From the NCBI GenBank assembly GCA_008330645.1, contig VLTN01000021.1:310001-374000 (forward strand): a DNA stretch of 64,000 nucleotides. Direction: 5' to 3'. Positions within the stretch are counted from its first letter, which is position 1, and each line of letters starts with the position of its first letter. This DNA is from Cafeteria roenbergensis (taxonomy: Eukaryota; Sar; Bigyra; Bicosoecida; Cafeteriaceae). The translations under genes and the position numbers were made by a program. The notes under the pieces are model-generated. The model did no database searches. It was not told where the DNA came from and saw nothing but the letters and a program-made list of their open reading frames with translations. Of the stretch, positions 51,986-61,552 are shown in pieces.

Positions 51986-51991
51986 TATATA
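51986..51991 (-). promoter_or_regulatory. TATATA element upstream of the tRNA
   Basis: TATATA lies about 33 bases before the first tRNA base in an AT-rich patch. Plants and several protists use such upstream TATA boxes to help Pol III at tRNA genes; its use here is inferred from position only. Confidence 0.4.
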
Positions 51992-52202
51992 GATAAGAAA
52001 AGCTGCGAACGCCTAGGCGATCCACTGCCGGCGGCCGCCAGGCCCTGTGCGCGCTCGTTTCTGGGCCAGGGCACCGCGGGCGAGGTGCTCCTTCGTTCGT
52101 GCTTGGCAATGTTCGGCTCGGGTTGGGCGCGCAAAGGCTGCTCAGCATTGCGTGACAAGCAGGGTTGCAGGAACACCGACGCATCGCGCTCGCACAAACC
52201 AA

Positions 52203-55200
52203 CTACATATCTGCCTCGTCCGGAGGGGAACGCGGCGGGCTTGTCCGAGGTGGGACCACGAGAATCGGCTCGGGCCGGGAGGTGTCCCTCCCTCGCCTCG
52301 CCCCGGCAATGGCTGCCGTCGCGGCCATCGACGCCGCAGCTTGCACAGGAGCGTCACGGGCTCGATGCTGCGGGCTGCGGGGGAGCAAGCGCGAGCCGAT
52401 TCGGGCCGCGGTTTCCAGATTGCGTGCCGCCTCCGCGTCAACCGTTGCGGACGCCAAAGAGTGGGCCAGCAGTCGCCACCCGGCGTGGGGGAGGAATGCC
52501 ATGCTCTGGCGGTGGATCCTGCTGGCGCTCCCGGCCAGACTCGCGGCTTGGTTTAGCAGCGCAGGGGCAGCACTGGAGCGGAGGAGCTGCAGCAAGCTGG
52601 CCGCCAAGCTGTTGCCAACGGACACCGGCGCAACGACGTCCGGCCCCGGAGGATCGGCTTCAGACGCCGCGCGCAGCGCGCGGTCCAGGTGATGACAAGC
52701 CTGCGGCTCTGACTGGAGGAACGCCTGCGCGGCCGACAGCAATGCAAGGGTCATGGAGTGGCCGCTTGACATGCGGGCCGCGCGAGCCCGCCAGAACTCA
52801 TGCGAAACTCCTGCCAGAACTGCTGTTGCCCGTTCCGCGTCGCCCACTAACGGCAGCGCAGCCAAGGCTTCGAGCCCCACTTGCATCCCCCCCGCAAGAA
52901 CAAGGTCCGCCACCGGATCCGGAGGCAGCAAGGCCAGCGGCGCGCCGCTCTCGTCCTCGAAGAGAGTCGACTGGGAGGCAGACATCATGGCGTCCACCTC
53001 GCGAAGCGCGCACTCACCAAGGAGGAGCAGCGACGTTCGGTGAGCGGCTGCCCATCCAACCAAGTCAAAGCCCGCCGTCCACGAGAGGTCGTGCTGCGGG
53101 TTCACACCACGGTGTGCCAGGAGAACGTGCGCAAGGAGCGCGAATGTGTCGTCCACCGCTCCAGCTTGCTCGTCGGACAGGAATGACCGGAACCACGCGG
53201 CCACCTGGGCCCAGAGCGCTGGAGGCTGGGGCTCAGGAAGGCCAGCCGGGGCAGCCTCAAGGACGCGGGGCTCTTCTGCAATGGGCTGTCGGGCGAGCGG
53301 GCACTGAGGCACCAAGTCGCCGAGAGGCGTGGAGGGGGCGCGCGATGCGCTGAGGCGAGCCGTCCTCGTGTGCTGCACGAACTCCTCCTCTGCCTCGGCG
53401 CGCCTGAGGGCGTCCTCAGTCTCCTCATCGAAACTAACCTGAGCTCGACGGGACTCCGCAGCGTACAGCGTGGCGAACGCGACGAACAGTTGAGAGGACT
53501 GCGAGGCCTCGGCGACGAGCTGCGAAACTGCGCCCGGGACGCCGAGAGCTGGCCACTGTCGTCCCCTGTCGCCTGCAGCAGCGTGTTCCAATTCGTGCGC
53601 AGAAGGCTCGAGCAAACGGGTGGCGTACTCCACCATGTCCATAGCCCAGGTCAGCAGCCTGGTCCGCTCGGCTTGCGGCTGCAGTTCGCGAGCTCGCATC
53701 CACGCGAGAATGCCCAGCGTGGCCTCTGGAGCGCGCTTCGGGTCGATCCACTCGTTGACGTCGTTGTGCAGCGCCACCACTTCGTCCACCAGAGCTGCGC
53801 CAAAATCGCTGCGCGGGACAAAGGCCCTGGGGTGCGCTCCCAGCGCGCGGCGTGCGCTCCATGCTGCGGCAATTGCAGCTCGGGCACGCGACTCCCAATC
53901 CGGGAACCCGTCAAGCCCAGCGCCGTCACGAACAGCAAGCCCACCCCCAGCCTCAGAGGATCCAGGCGCGGGGGCATCGACAGCCTGGCGAGCAGCGCTC
54001 ACTGCGGCCGACGCAGACTCAAGCGGAGCTGCGGGGGGCGGGCGATCGCCACCGGCCGAGGGGTCTGCGTCGGCACCTGGCTCCGGTGCTGGGGCTGGCA
54101 CCCCACGCCCGCTGTCCAGCAGACCTGCAGCTGCTTCAGGGCGCTCCTCCACGAGGCGAAGGTCGCTTGCCACCCCCTGCCGTGCGCGTTGACGACTGTC
54201 CTCCTCGATGGCGGCCTCCAGCACCCGGGGGCCCAACTCGCAGTACCTGGGATACTGCTGCCCGGGCCGCAGAGCTTCCCACAGCCCCACCTGGGTCCTG
54301 TGCGCGGTGACCAGCCGCTGGAAAGTTCGCTCCCCGTCTGCCTCGAGCAGCGCCGCGCATTCGGCTCCGTCTTCCGCCACAGCCAAGGCGTCAGCCGCGA
54401 TAGCTGCGCGTCGGCCGCTGTCGAGGGCGTGAACACCCGTTGCGATGGCGTGGTCATCGACCTGGGCGGATGCTGCCCAGGCTCCGAGCTGGCCGCTCCA
54501 GCTCCCGGCCATGTACTGTACCAGCGGGATCCGGACGGCTCCATTCAGGCCGTCTCCAAGCCCGAGGGTGCCTGCGATGCTCCCCTCGCTTTCAGGCGTT
54601 GCGATCACCACGCAGACCTCAGCACCAGTCCCCGTTGTGACGCCGGCTCGGTTCGGCCGCGCGCCGCCGTGCGCCACCAAGATGTCCAGCCGTTCGCGGG
54701 TGCGCTTGTCCGCAGCATCGGCCGCCCGGGTCTCCTCGGCTGAAACGGCAAGGTGGCCCATGCGAGGGAACTGGGCAACGAACTTGCGAGCTGACAGAAC
54801 TGCCTGGGTCCACAGCGCCAGGGCCCGAGCTGGCAGCACCGTCAGGTCCGCAGCCTGCCCCGCCGGGCCAAGCAGCGCGACGCAGACAGAGGTGATCACC
54901 GCAACGAGCGCCGTCACCAGGCGCGCGATGCTCGCCTCGAGCCAGCAGACAAAGTCGGGCAGGCCGCGCCTGGCGGCATGCGCTCGCACCCACTGAAACA
55001 CCGACGAAGGCTTGGGCGGGTAGAGGCCATAGTCGTCGTCCGCAGTCTCCACGTGTGCGTCCAACGATTTGGTGTCCGTTTTGGGCACAGCCACCAGCAG
55101 GGAGAAGACCCGCTCGAATGCGAACTCCACGTCTGCCCATGTTGCGCTCGGTAGGAATACCCAGTCCGTATCCTCCGCAGACGCTTGCCTGGCTAGCTGC

Positions 55201-58200
55201 TGGTCCCGGCGCCGACGCGCGGCGCGTTTTCCGGAAGACACCCATACCTTGCTCGTTGCTTCGTCGTCGTCGTCCCTGGCGTCTTGGGCGGCATCTGCCA
55301 AATGCCGTTCAAGAGTCGCTCGGTACTCGTCCCCAGTCGGCCCGAGCAAGCTGGGGGCCTCGCTCCCGGAGCCTTCCCGCCTGTCGCGCGCAGCCTGCAC
55401 CCAGGCGCGCCCGAGCTCGCCTGACTTGTCAGCAAGGAGCTGGCGCCCCAGCACCACGTCGGGGTCTGCGTGCAGACCCGCCTTGCGGGAGACGAACTTC
55501 GCGACGGAGGCACAGGCCGTGTCCTTCGTGGCTTCAGCCCGCTGACTCGGGGTGCTCCACGCGCTCTCCTGCGACGCGCCCCTCAGGGTTTCTTGCAGCC
55601 AGAGCAAGCTCGGCCGCTCTGCTTGGTTCTTCAGCCGCTCGGCCCTGCTCCGACCATCCGAGCCTGTGTCGCTGGAGGAGTTTCGGGGACCAAAGAACCT
55701 CGTGATTCTTGTTGCGACGGCCGCGAGGTCGAGCAGCCCGAGCCACCAGCTGCCCAGTCCTGCACTCTCGGAGTACCATCGGCCAATGCGGAGCATTCTC
55801 AGCTGGAGGGCCGTGAGCAGTCGCTGCCACACCGTGGAGCGGTCGGCGCGTTCGATGAGCCGTGCCTCCGCATCGAGCGCCGCCTGTTTGCTCTCGTCGG
55901 CCTGAATGCGATCCAGTTCAGTGCGCTCCCTGAGCAGCTCCTCGAGGAATGGAATGCCCGTCGAAGCAGCACGAAGAACCGTGAGAATGGCGTCGAAGCT
56001 GACTCGGGCCTCGAGCATGATTGCCCGCCGAACTGGGCGGTCGGCAGGGGACACAAACCCAGGTGGGAGCGGTTCCTCAAGCGAGGGCGCTGCAGCTGCT
56101 CGGGACGCTGGCGCGGCCTGTGTTCGGCTGCTCGGGGGTTCAGTCGCGCTGTCTACGGCAGGGCGCGCCCTGCCAGCCTTGAGCAGTCTCTGGGTCGACG
56201 CATGGAGCACGTGGTCGAGGGTCACTTGCGCGCCCGCCTCGGTTGCGCTGAGGCACAGCCGGGTTCCTGGCAACCGAAGCGGCGAAGCAGCGGCAACGAC
56301 GGAGTCTCTCACGAGACAAGCGGCAAGGGACCGAGCAGAGAGGGTCGCCACCACGGAGCGGCGCAGCAGCCACGACGGGAGGGGGATGCTGCCAAACGCG
56401 ATGCGGCGAGAAAGGAGCGACGCCTCCAAGCGGACTCCAGCCAGCGATGCCTCCTCGGCCCCCGACTTGAAGCGCGCCAAGAAGGTGAGCGGGAACACCA
56501 CCGATGAGGTATTGGCGTTCTCGCCAAGCAACACAAGCCACTCGCGGGCAACCTCCCCCGCGAGCGCGATCACATCGAACGCAGGGCGCGCCACACTGGT
56601 CGCCTGCAGCGCCTCGCACTCGGAAAGCAGCCACGGGGCGACCTCCATGGCCTCGAGCGCATCGAGTGATTCGCGTTCCGAGCCGGCGGAAGGCCCCTGG
56701 CCGGCAGCTGCTGCGCTTGCACTGGGCACCAAGCCGCCCATGGCCCAGAGCAGCCACTTGGCTTGCGCCGAGCGCCGCAGAGTCCCTGCGGTCGACGCTT
56801 GCGAATGCTGCCGCCCGATCTCAGGTGGGCCCGGGATGCTGGCCTCGGGGCGCGCCTGCCCGGCCGGAAGCGACCTTGGGACGGTCAGCCCTACAGAATC
56901 GGCCAGTGCCAGGATCGGGCCTAGGTCGAACTTGAGCGCTCCCCATGCCAAGTCCGCTGCCTCAAGCGCAGCGGGCGCCGTTGCAGCTCGCACGGCCTCC
57001 AACTCCACGGTCCTCTGCTGCCAGTGCATGCCGCTCTCGCGCAGCTCCTGCGCGAGCCGGTCGACTGCGGGCCGCGGGGCGTCTCTCGCACTTGCTCCGG
57101 AATCTTGACGCTTACGAGCTGAAAAGAGTGGAGAGGACAGCCTTTCCGGTACCCCAGCGCGACCAGGCGTGGGAGGCGCAGATCCGGCAGCACCGTCGTC
57201 CTCCGCGCGTGTTGGATGCCCATCAGACCCCGAGCACGGACCAGCAGCTGGTGCAGCAGTGCCGCTCGCGTGGGCTACTCCGGGTCCGACCCCGGCAGCC
57301 GGGGGACCGGTTCCTGCACCGTCGTCACCAACGCGGCCGGCAGCAGCTGCGTCGGTACTGGCAGCGGGGCCAGCAGAGCGCGCGCGCCTTGCGGACACCT
57401 GACGTCTCGGTTTGACCAGGCCGAGCGAGACGGCAATTGCTGCAACGGTCCGGCGGTACGTGCTGACTGCAGCGGGTTGGTGGCGGATCGCGAAAAGGCG
57501 AGCCGGCTGTTCCAAGTCGACGACAGGCTGCCGCACCGCAAGCTGGATGATGGGAACGAGGTTGTGCCAGAGGAGGCGGTACACCGACTCGAAGACCGCG
57601 CAGATGACAAGCCCGCAGCAAACGGTCGCACCCCACTCGCAAAGGCCCGTCAAGTCTCCAGCGGCGTCCAACTGCGCCCAAGCGTGGACGACCAGCCATC
57701 GCCGCAGCAGTTCACCACCCCGGGCGGCCCATTCTGAAATGGCAGAAGCGGCGAATGCAGCCCCAACCACCTCAATCGCTGTTCGCAGGTCCACGCCGAG
57801 CAGGGGAGCCGTTCGGTTCTCCGCCTCCGAGTCCGCCACCGCCGTTTCGGCCCACTTCAGCACATGAGCAGTCGCAAGCTGAGCTGCCTCGGGGAAACTG
57901 ACCACGCTGAGCTGCCAGGCGCGCTGGGAGGCGTGCCTGGCACTCCGCAAGGCTGCCCGGTCTGCAGCCGAGGAGGGATCTCTGTGCTTGTCCGCATCCG
58001 GGGCGCCACCCTCGCTGGGAGCTGGAGTCTCCTCCGCTTCAAGTGCCGCCTTCAGAGACGTCGCCCGGTCCAAAAACGCCGAAATGCACTTGCTGATGCT
58101 TCCCACGGCGACAAACGCACCGCCCGCAATGATCAACATCGACACAGGGGCATTGCCGCATGCCACAGCCAAGAGAACGAGCGGTCCGGCCCACACGGAG

Positions 58201-61082
58201 GCCATGGTTGCAAGTGGGGCGAGGATCGTTCCCGCGCAGAGCAGCGCGCTGGCTGCAATGACCAACACAACCACAGCTGCCGACGGGATGCCGCTGCGAG
58301 GCGCGCAGGCAAGGCCTTTCGTGGCCAAGATTGACACGGTGACAACTGACACGTACAGCAGCGTCAGGGGAAGGACCCTGGCCAGCTTCCACTGCAAAGT
58401 GAACGGGTCCCCATGGACCAGCTCCAGGATGACACAAGCGACACTGAGCGCCCCCAAGAGAGCGGAGACGGGCGTCGCAACAGCGCTAGCCTGAGCAGCG
58501 GCGGCGTCGTACGCCTGCGCGTGATGCAGCTCCTGGCTCCTGATCTCGGCAATCGCCTCCAAGGCGTGCCTGCGTAGCGTCGACGCATGGGCCGAAACGG
58601 CCACTGCAGTCGCCGCAAGAGAGGCCGCTGCCCACATCCATCCCAGCGGCAAGAACAGCAGAGAGCCAGCGCCGGCCAAGAAGACCGCTTGCAAGATGAC
58701 CCGAGTGCCTGGAGGCGCGCGAGTAAGCGAGGCTGCCTTCGCTGCCCAAGTGCGCGCCACGAGCAGGCACCCGAGCCCCGCGATGCCAGACACAGAGCCA
58801 GCGATGGAGTCAGCGAGGTAGCTGGCGCAAAGGCCGGACGCTGCCAGAACGATCCATGGCATCGGCCGGTGCACGTTGATCCCGGCTCGTGCCGCCCACG
58901 CGAGCGCGCCAAGGGCTGCCACGGCGAGCGCGGCAATGCCCCACGAAGGCCAGCGCAGCGAGAAGGCGAGCGTCCACAGCGCCAAGACGACGGTCGACTG
59001 ATGAGGAGCTGGCGGGAACAGCCCCGGGGCGGGCAGCGGAGGGTTCTGCGCTGCTTGCCACAGCTGCGACAAACCCTCAGCAAAGACGGCGAGTCCCGGG
59101 AGCGCCAAGCTCCAGCCAGCTGCGTGCCACAGCGTGACCTTGTCAGCATCGGGTATGCCGACGATGTCCATTGCGGCTGTTTGCCCAGGAAATGCGTCCC
59201 ACGGGAACTCAACCTCGGCGAGGCTGGCATCTGTGCTCCTGGCAGCGCCGCGCCGGATCTGCTGCAGCAGCCTGAAAGAAGAGTTGCTGACGCCACCGTT
59301 GAGCGAATGGCCCCGCCCCCCCCCAAAGGAGGAGTAGGAGGAGGAGGAGGCGGAGGAGGAGGAGGAGTCTGGGGGCGACGAAAGGAGGCTGTCCAGCGAC
59401 CCAGGCTGCATCCATGTCGCGCCATCGACTGACTCGGCGCCGCCAATGGGCCAGACGTCTGCCATCGCAGTCCCTGCAGGACCGTGCTTGGCCATTGCCG
59501 CCGCTTGTGCCAAGTTCCACAGCTCGTCTCTGGCAAGGCGAATTGCCCCTGGCCACTGCTTGTGGGCAAGGAAATTGCGCAAGCCAACGGTGAGAACTCG
59601 CTCGCGCTGCACCGCCTGCGGCCAGCTATAGGACTCCGCAAGCTCCTCGCACACGCCAGGACGAGGCACTGGCCCCGACGCTGCCAGCCGCTTCAGTACA
59701 CACGCAGACCAGTCCTCGTCTGCCGCGAAGGGCTGAACCTCGAGCTGGTGTGAGCACTTTTCCGTCGCGATCAGCATGCGATTCTGCAGCGCCTGTCGCT
59801 CCTGCATCCACAAGCAGGGCACAATCATCTCCAGTTCCTGCCGCGAACGCTGGTCCAGCTCTCGCCATATGGCGGCCAAGACATTCATACGCATCGTGGG
59901 CCGTTCCTTGAGGCGTTCGTCGTCGTCGTCGTTGTCGTCCGACTTGCCATCCAACCGCTCTCGATCCCACACGCGATCCTTGACTCTCAGCACCTTGGAT
60001 GCCAAGTCCTCGAGGAAGCGCATGGGAACAAGCTGTGGGTCTGCTCCTGGCCGTGTGGCAGACGTGTCAAGGGAGAGGTCGGTCGCCACAGGCCGGCCGA
60101 GGGCAGGCAGCCACGCGGCTGGGTCGATGCCTTTCCAGGGGCCCTTTTCGCACAGAACACGCATTTTAGGGCCGACTCCAGATGCAGCACCGTCCGGGGG
60201 GCTTGTGGGACCAGCCGCGACTGGCACAGCCGAGCAGGATGCCGGCACGGAGCGGTTCCTGTTCAGGCCAACGACAGCCCACGGCGTGCCGACGAGCCCG
60301 GCCAGAACCTGCGCCTGCGCCAGCGCGCTTCCTTGGAAGGCGCCGCCCCGCGAGGTCAGGCGCCACTGGTGGTCCTCTGGTGCCTCGAACTCCCAGCCCA
60401 GGAGCCAGCCGAGTGACTGGCTGATCATGCCTGGCTCCTCAACCGGCGGCAGCACTTCTGCGGGCGCAGACGAGCTGAAGGACATGAACGCGGCTGCTAG
60501 CAGCGGCGTCACAACAAGCAGTGTGATCGTCTTGCTCAAGGCGTCGGCTTGCGCGTCGAATGCTTGGACAGCCCATGGCTTGAGGCGCCGCCGGCGCTGT
60601 CCGATGACGCTGGGAAGCCACACGCGAAGGGCCGCGCGCAGGGCCAAAGCAGCCGCCGCCGAAATGACAGCGCCCGCTGCCCATCTGCCCATGGCGCTCG
60701 CATTGATCGCCTGCGAGAAATAAGAAAAAAAAAAAATTGCAGCAGGGCAGCAGCTTCGGAACGGTGGAAGCTCGGCGCCGCGGGGGCAGTGCGCTTCCGT
60801 GGCCAAGCCTGAGAAAGGACCCACCCGTGCAGGCCGGGGTGATGCCCGCGCGTCCACCGGCTTGAGGGAAAGCCGGGGGAGGGGCTTTCGGTTCGGAGGC
60901 GTCTGGGAGTGGCGCGAGGTTCCAGCCTTGCTCACCGCGAAATGCCATCCCGAGAAGTCAAGGAAGATCCACGGGGCGGCAAGCGACCCGCTGCAGAGGT
61001 AGGCCCACGTGCCAAGGGTAGTCGTGATCAGGACGACGAGGGAGAGCCACGGCGCGCCGGCCAGAAGGGCAAAGCAACACAT
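52203..61082 (-). CDS. Giant multi-pass membrane protein, 2,884 residues, family unknown
   Basis: Exon 1 (61082-60936) and exon 2 (60710-52203) join in phase 0 across a 225-base intron with GTGAGC donor, a T-rich tract and CGCAG acceptor. Exon 2 alone has 2,836 codons without a stop. The N-terminus (WLSLVVLITTTLGTWAYLCS) is a signal or first membrane helix, followed by others near residues 60-80 and 105-125. A soluble region to about residue 560 contains an Asp run and a Ser run (PPDSSSSSASSSSYSS). A block of about ten hydrophobic spans follows, including LWTLAFSLRWPSWGIAALAV, VILQAVFLAGAGSLLFLPLG, LARVLPLTLLYVSVVTVSIL and SAAVVVLVIAASALLCAGTI, and another span near CGLVICAVFESVYRLLWHNL. The second half is largely soluble and helical, with one more span (RLVTALVAVITSVCVALLGP). 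I recognise no domain. The even distribution of Cys, Trp and aromatic residues and the good splice argue for a real gene. Local base use is less GC-extreme than in the neighbours. Confidence 0.75.
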   Translation of the reverse strand: MCCFALLAGAPWLSLVVLITTTLGTWAYLCSGSLAAPWIFLDFSGWHFAVSKAGTSRHSQTPPNRKPLPRLSLKPVDARASPRPARVGPFSGLATEAHCPRGAELPPFRSCCPAAIFFFSYFSQAINASAMGRWAAGAVISAAAALALRAALRVWLPSVIGQRRRRLKPWAVQAFDAQADALSKTITLLVVTPLLAAAFMSFSSSAPAEVLPPVEEPGMISQSLGWLLGWEFEAPEDHQWRLTSRGGAFQGSALAQAQVLAGLVGTPWAVVGLNRNRSVPASCSAVPVAAGPTSPPDGAASGVGPKMRVLCEKGPWKGIDPAAWLPALGRPVATDLSLDTSATRPGADPQLVPMRFLEDLASKVLRVKDRVWDRERLDGKSDDNDDDDERLKERPTMRMNVLAAIWRELDQRSRQELEMIVPCLWMQERQALQNRMLIATEKCSHQLEVQPFAADEDWSACVLKRLAASGPVPRPGVCEELAESYSWPQAVQRERVLTVGLRNFLAHKQWPGAIRLARDELWNLAQAAAMAKHGPAGTAMADVWPIGGAESVDGATWMQPGSLDSLLSSPPDSSSSSASSSSYSSFGGGRGHSLNGGVSNSSFRLLQQIRRGAARSTDASLAEVEFPWDAFPGQTAAMDIVGIPDADKVTLWHAAGWSLALPGLAVFAEGLSQLWQAAQNPPLPAPGLFPPAPHQSTVVLALWTLAFSLRWPSWGIAALAVAALGALAWAARAGINVHRPMPWIVLAASGLCASYLADSIAGSVSGIAGLGCLLVARTWAAKAASLTRAPPGTRVILQAVFLAGAGSLLFLPLGWMWAAASLAATAVAVSAHASTLRRHALEAIAEIRSQELHHAQAYDAAAAQASAVATPVSALLGALSVACVILELVHGDPFTLQWKLARVLPLTLLYVSVVTVSILATKGLACAPRSGIPSAAVVVLVIAASALLCAGTILAPLATMASVWAGPLVLLAVACGNAPVSMLIIAGGAFVAVGSISKCISAFLDRATSLKAALEAEETPAPSEGGAPDADKHRDPSSAADRAALRSARHASQRAWQLSVVSFPEAAQLATAHVLKWAETAVADSEAENRTAPLLGVDLRTAIEVVGAAFAASAISEWAARGGELLRRWLVVHAWAQLDAAGDLTGLCEWGATVCCGLVICAVFESVYRLLWHNLVPIIQLAVRQPVVDLEQPARLFAIRHQPAAVSTYRRTVAAIAVSLGLVKPRRQVSARRARSAGPAASTDAAAAGRVGDDGAGTGPPAAGVGPGVAHASGTAAPAAGPCSGSDGHPTRAEDDGAAGSAPPTPGRAGVPERLSSPLFSARKRQDSGASARDAPRPAVDRLAQELRESGMHWQQRTVELEAVRAATAPAALEAADLAWGALKFDLGPILALADSVGLTVPRSLPAGQARPEASIPGPPEIGRQHSQASTAGTLRRSAQAKWLLWAMGGLVPSASAAAAGQGPSAGSERESLDALEAMEVAPWLLSECEALQATSVARPAFDVIALAGEVAREWLVLLGENANTSSVVFPLTFLARFKSGAEEASLAGVRLEASLLSRRIAFGSIPLPSWLLRRSVVATLSARSLAACLVRDSVVAAASPLRLPGTRLCLSATEAGAQVTLDHVLHASTQRLLKAGRARPAVDSATEPPSSRTQAAPASRAAAAPSLEEPLPPGFVSPADRPVRRAIMLEARVSFDAILTVLRAASTGIPFLEELLRERTELDRIQADESKQAALDAEARLIERADRSTVWQRLLTALQLRMLRIGRWYSESAGLGSWWLGLLDLAAVATRITRFFGPRNSSSDTGSDGRSRAERLKNQAERPSLLWLQETLRGASQESAWSTPSQRAEATKDTACASVAKFVSRKAGLHADPDVVLGRQLLADKSGELGRAWVQAARDRREGSGSEAPSLLGPTGDEYRATLERHLADAAQDARDDDDEATSKVWVSSGKRAARRRRDQQLARQASAEDTDWVFLPSATWADVEFAFERVFSLLVAVPKTDTKSLDAHVETADDDYGLYPPKPSSVFQWVRAHAARRGLPDFVCWLEASIARLVTALVAVITSVCVALLGPAGQAADLTVLPARALALWTQAVLSARKFVAQFPRMGHLAVSAEETRAADAADKRTRERLDILVAHGGARPNRAGVTTGTGAEVCVVIATPESEGSIAGTLGLGDGLNGAVRIPLVQYMAGSWSGQLGAWAASAQVDDHAIATGVHALDSGRRAAIAADALAVAEDGAECAALLEADGERTFQRLVTAHRTQVGLWEALRPGQQYPRYCELGPRVLEAAIEEDSRQRARQGVASDLRLVEERPEAAAGLLDSGRGVPAPAPEPGADADPSAGGDRPPPAAPLESASAAVSAARQAVDAPAPGSSEAGGGLAVRDGAGLDGFPDWESRARAAIAAAWSARRALGAHPRAFVPRSDFGAALVDEVVALHNDVNEWIDPKRAPEATLGILAWMRARELQPQAERTRLLTWAMDMVEYATRLLEPSAHELEHAAAGDRGRQWPALGVPGAVSQLVAEASQSSQLFVAFATLYAAESRRAQVSFDEETEDALRRAEAEEEFVQHTRTARLSASRAPSTPLGDLVPQCPLARQPIAEEPRVLEAAPAGLPEPQPPALWAQVAAWFRSFLSDEQAGAVDDTFALLAHVLLAHRGVNPQHDLSWTAGFDLVGWAAAHRTSLLLLGECALREVDAMMSASQSTLFEDESGAPLALLPPDPVADLVLAGGMQVGLEALAALPLVGDAERATAVLAGVSHEFWRARAARMSSGHSMTLALLSAAQAFLQSEPQACHHLDRALRAASEADPPGPDVVAPVSVGNSLAASLLQLLRSSAAPALLNQAASLAGSASRIHRQSMAFLPHAGWRLLAHSLASATVDAEAARNLETAARIGSRLLPRSPQHRARDAPVQAAASMAATAAIAGARRGRDTSRPEPILVVPPRTSPPRSPPDEADM

Positions 61083-61552
61083 TCTGAAGCGCAGGCCCTG
61101 CGCCGCGCCGTGGCTTGCTGCGTGCCGCTCCTGCAGCGCGGGACCAAGTCGCCGAGACTATGCCTCAGCGCCTTCGCGCTCCTGACTCGCGTTGCCTCGA
61201 GACCCGTGGCGCCCGCCGCGCGCTGAGGCCGAGAGTGTTGCAGATTCGGACTCGGCTGAGGCCGATGGTCATGCAGAGCTCGCCAGAGTCCGGATTTGCT
61301 CGATGGCTGGCTCTGAGCAAAGGCTGCGGCGAGCGCACGGGGTGGGCGGCCGCCAGGACAATGCAGGCTGCATTGGCGCACAAGGACCGCGCGGCTAGCC
61401 CTTGGGAGCGCGCGGCCGAGCGGACCGCGGAATCAGCACGAAATCGCCGTGTGGTTGGCGGGCGTCGATCGGCCTGCGCAGAGCCCGGCAACTGCAGCCG
61501 CACGCCGAGCTGTGGCACTTGCGCGGGGCCCCAGGGGCCGCCGAGGCGCACC
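61083..61552. promoter_or_regulatory. Divergent upstream region of giant membrane protein and MLO-like gene
   Basis: About 470 bases separate the two divergent start codons. No TATA-like element or RNA gene is visible. Confidence 0.4.
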
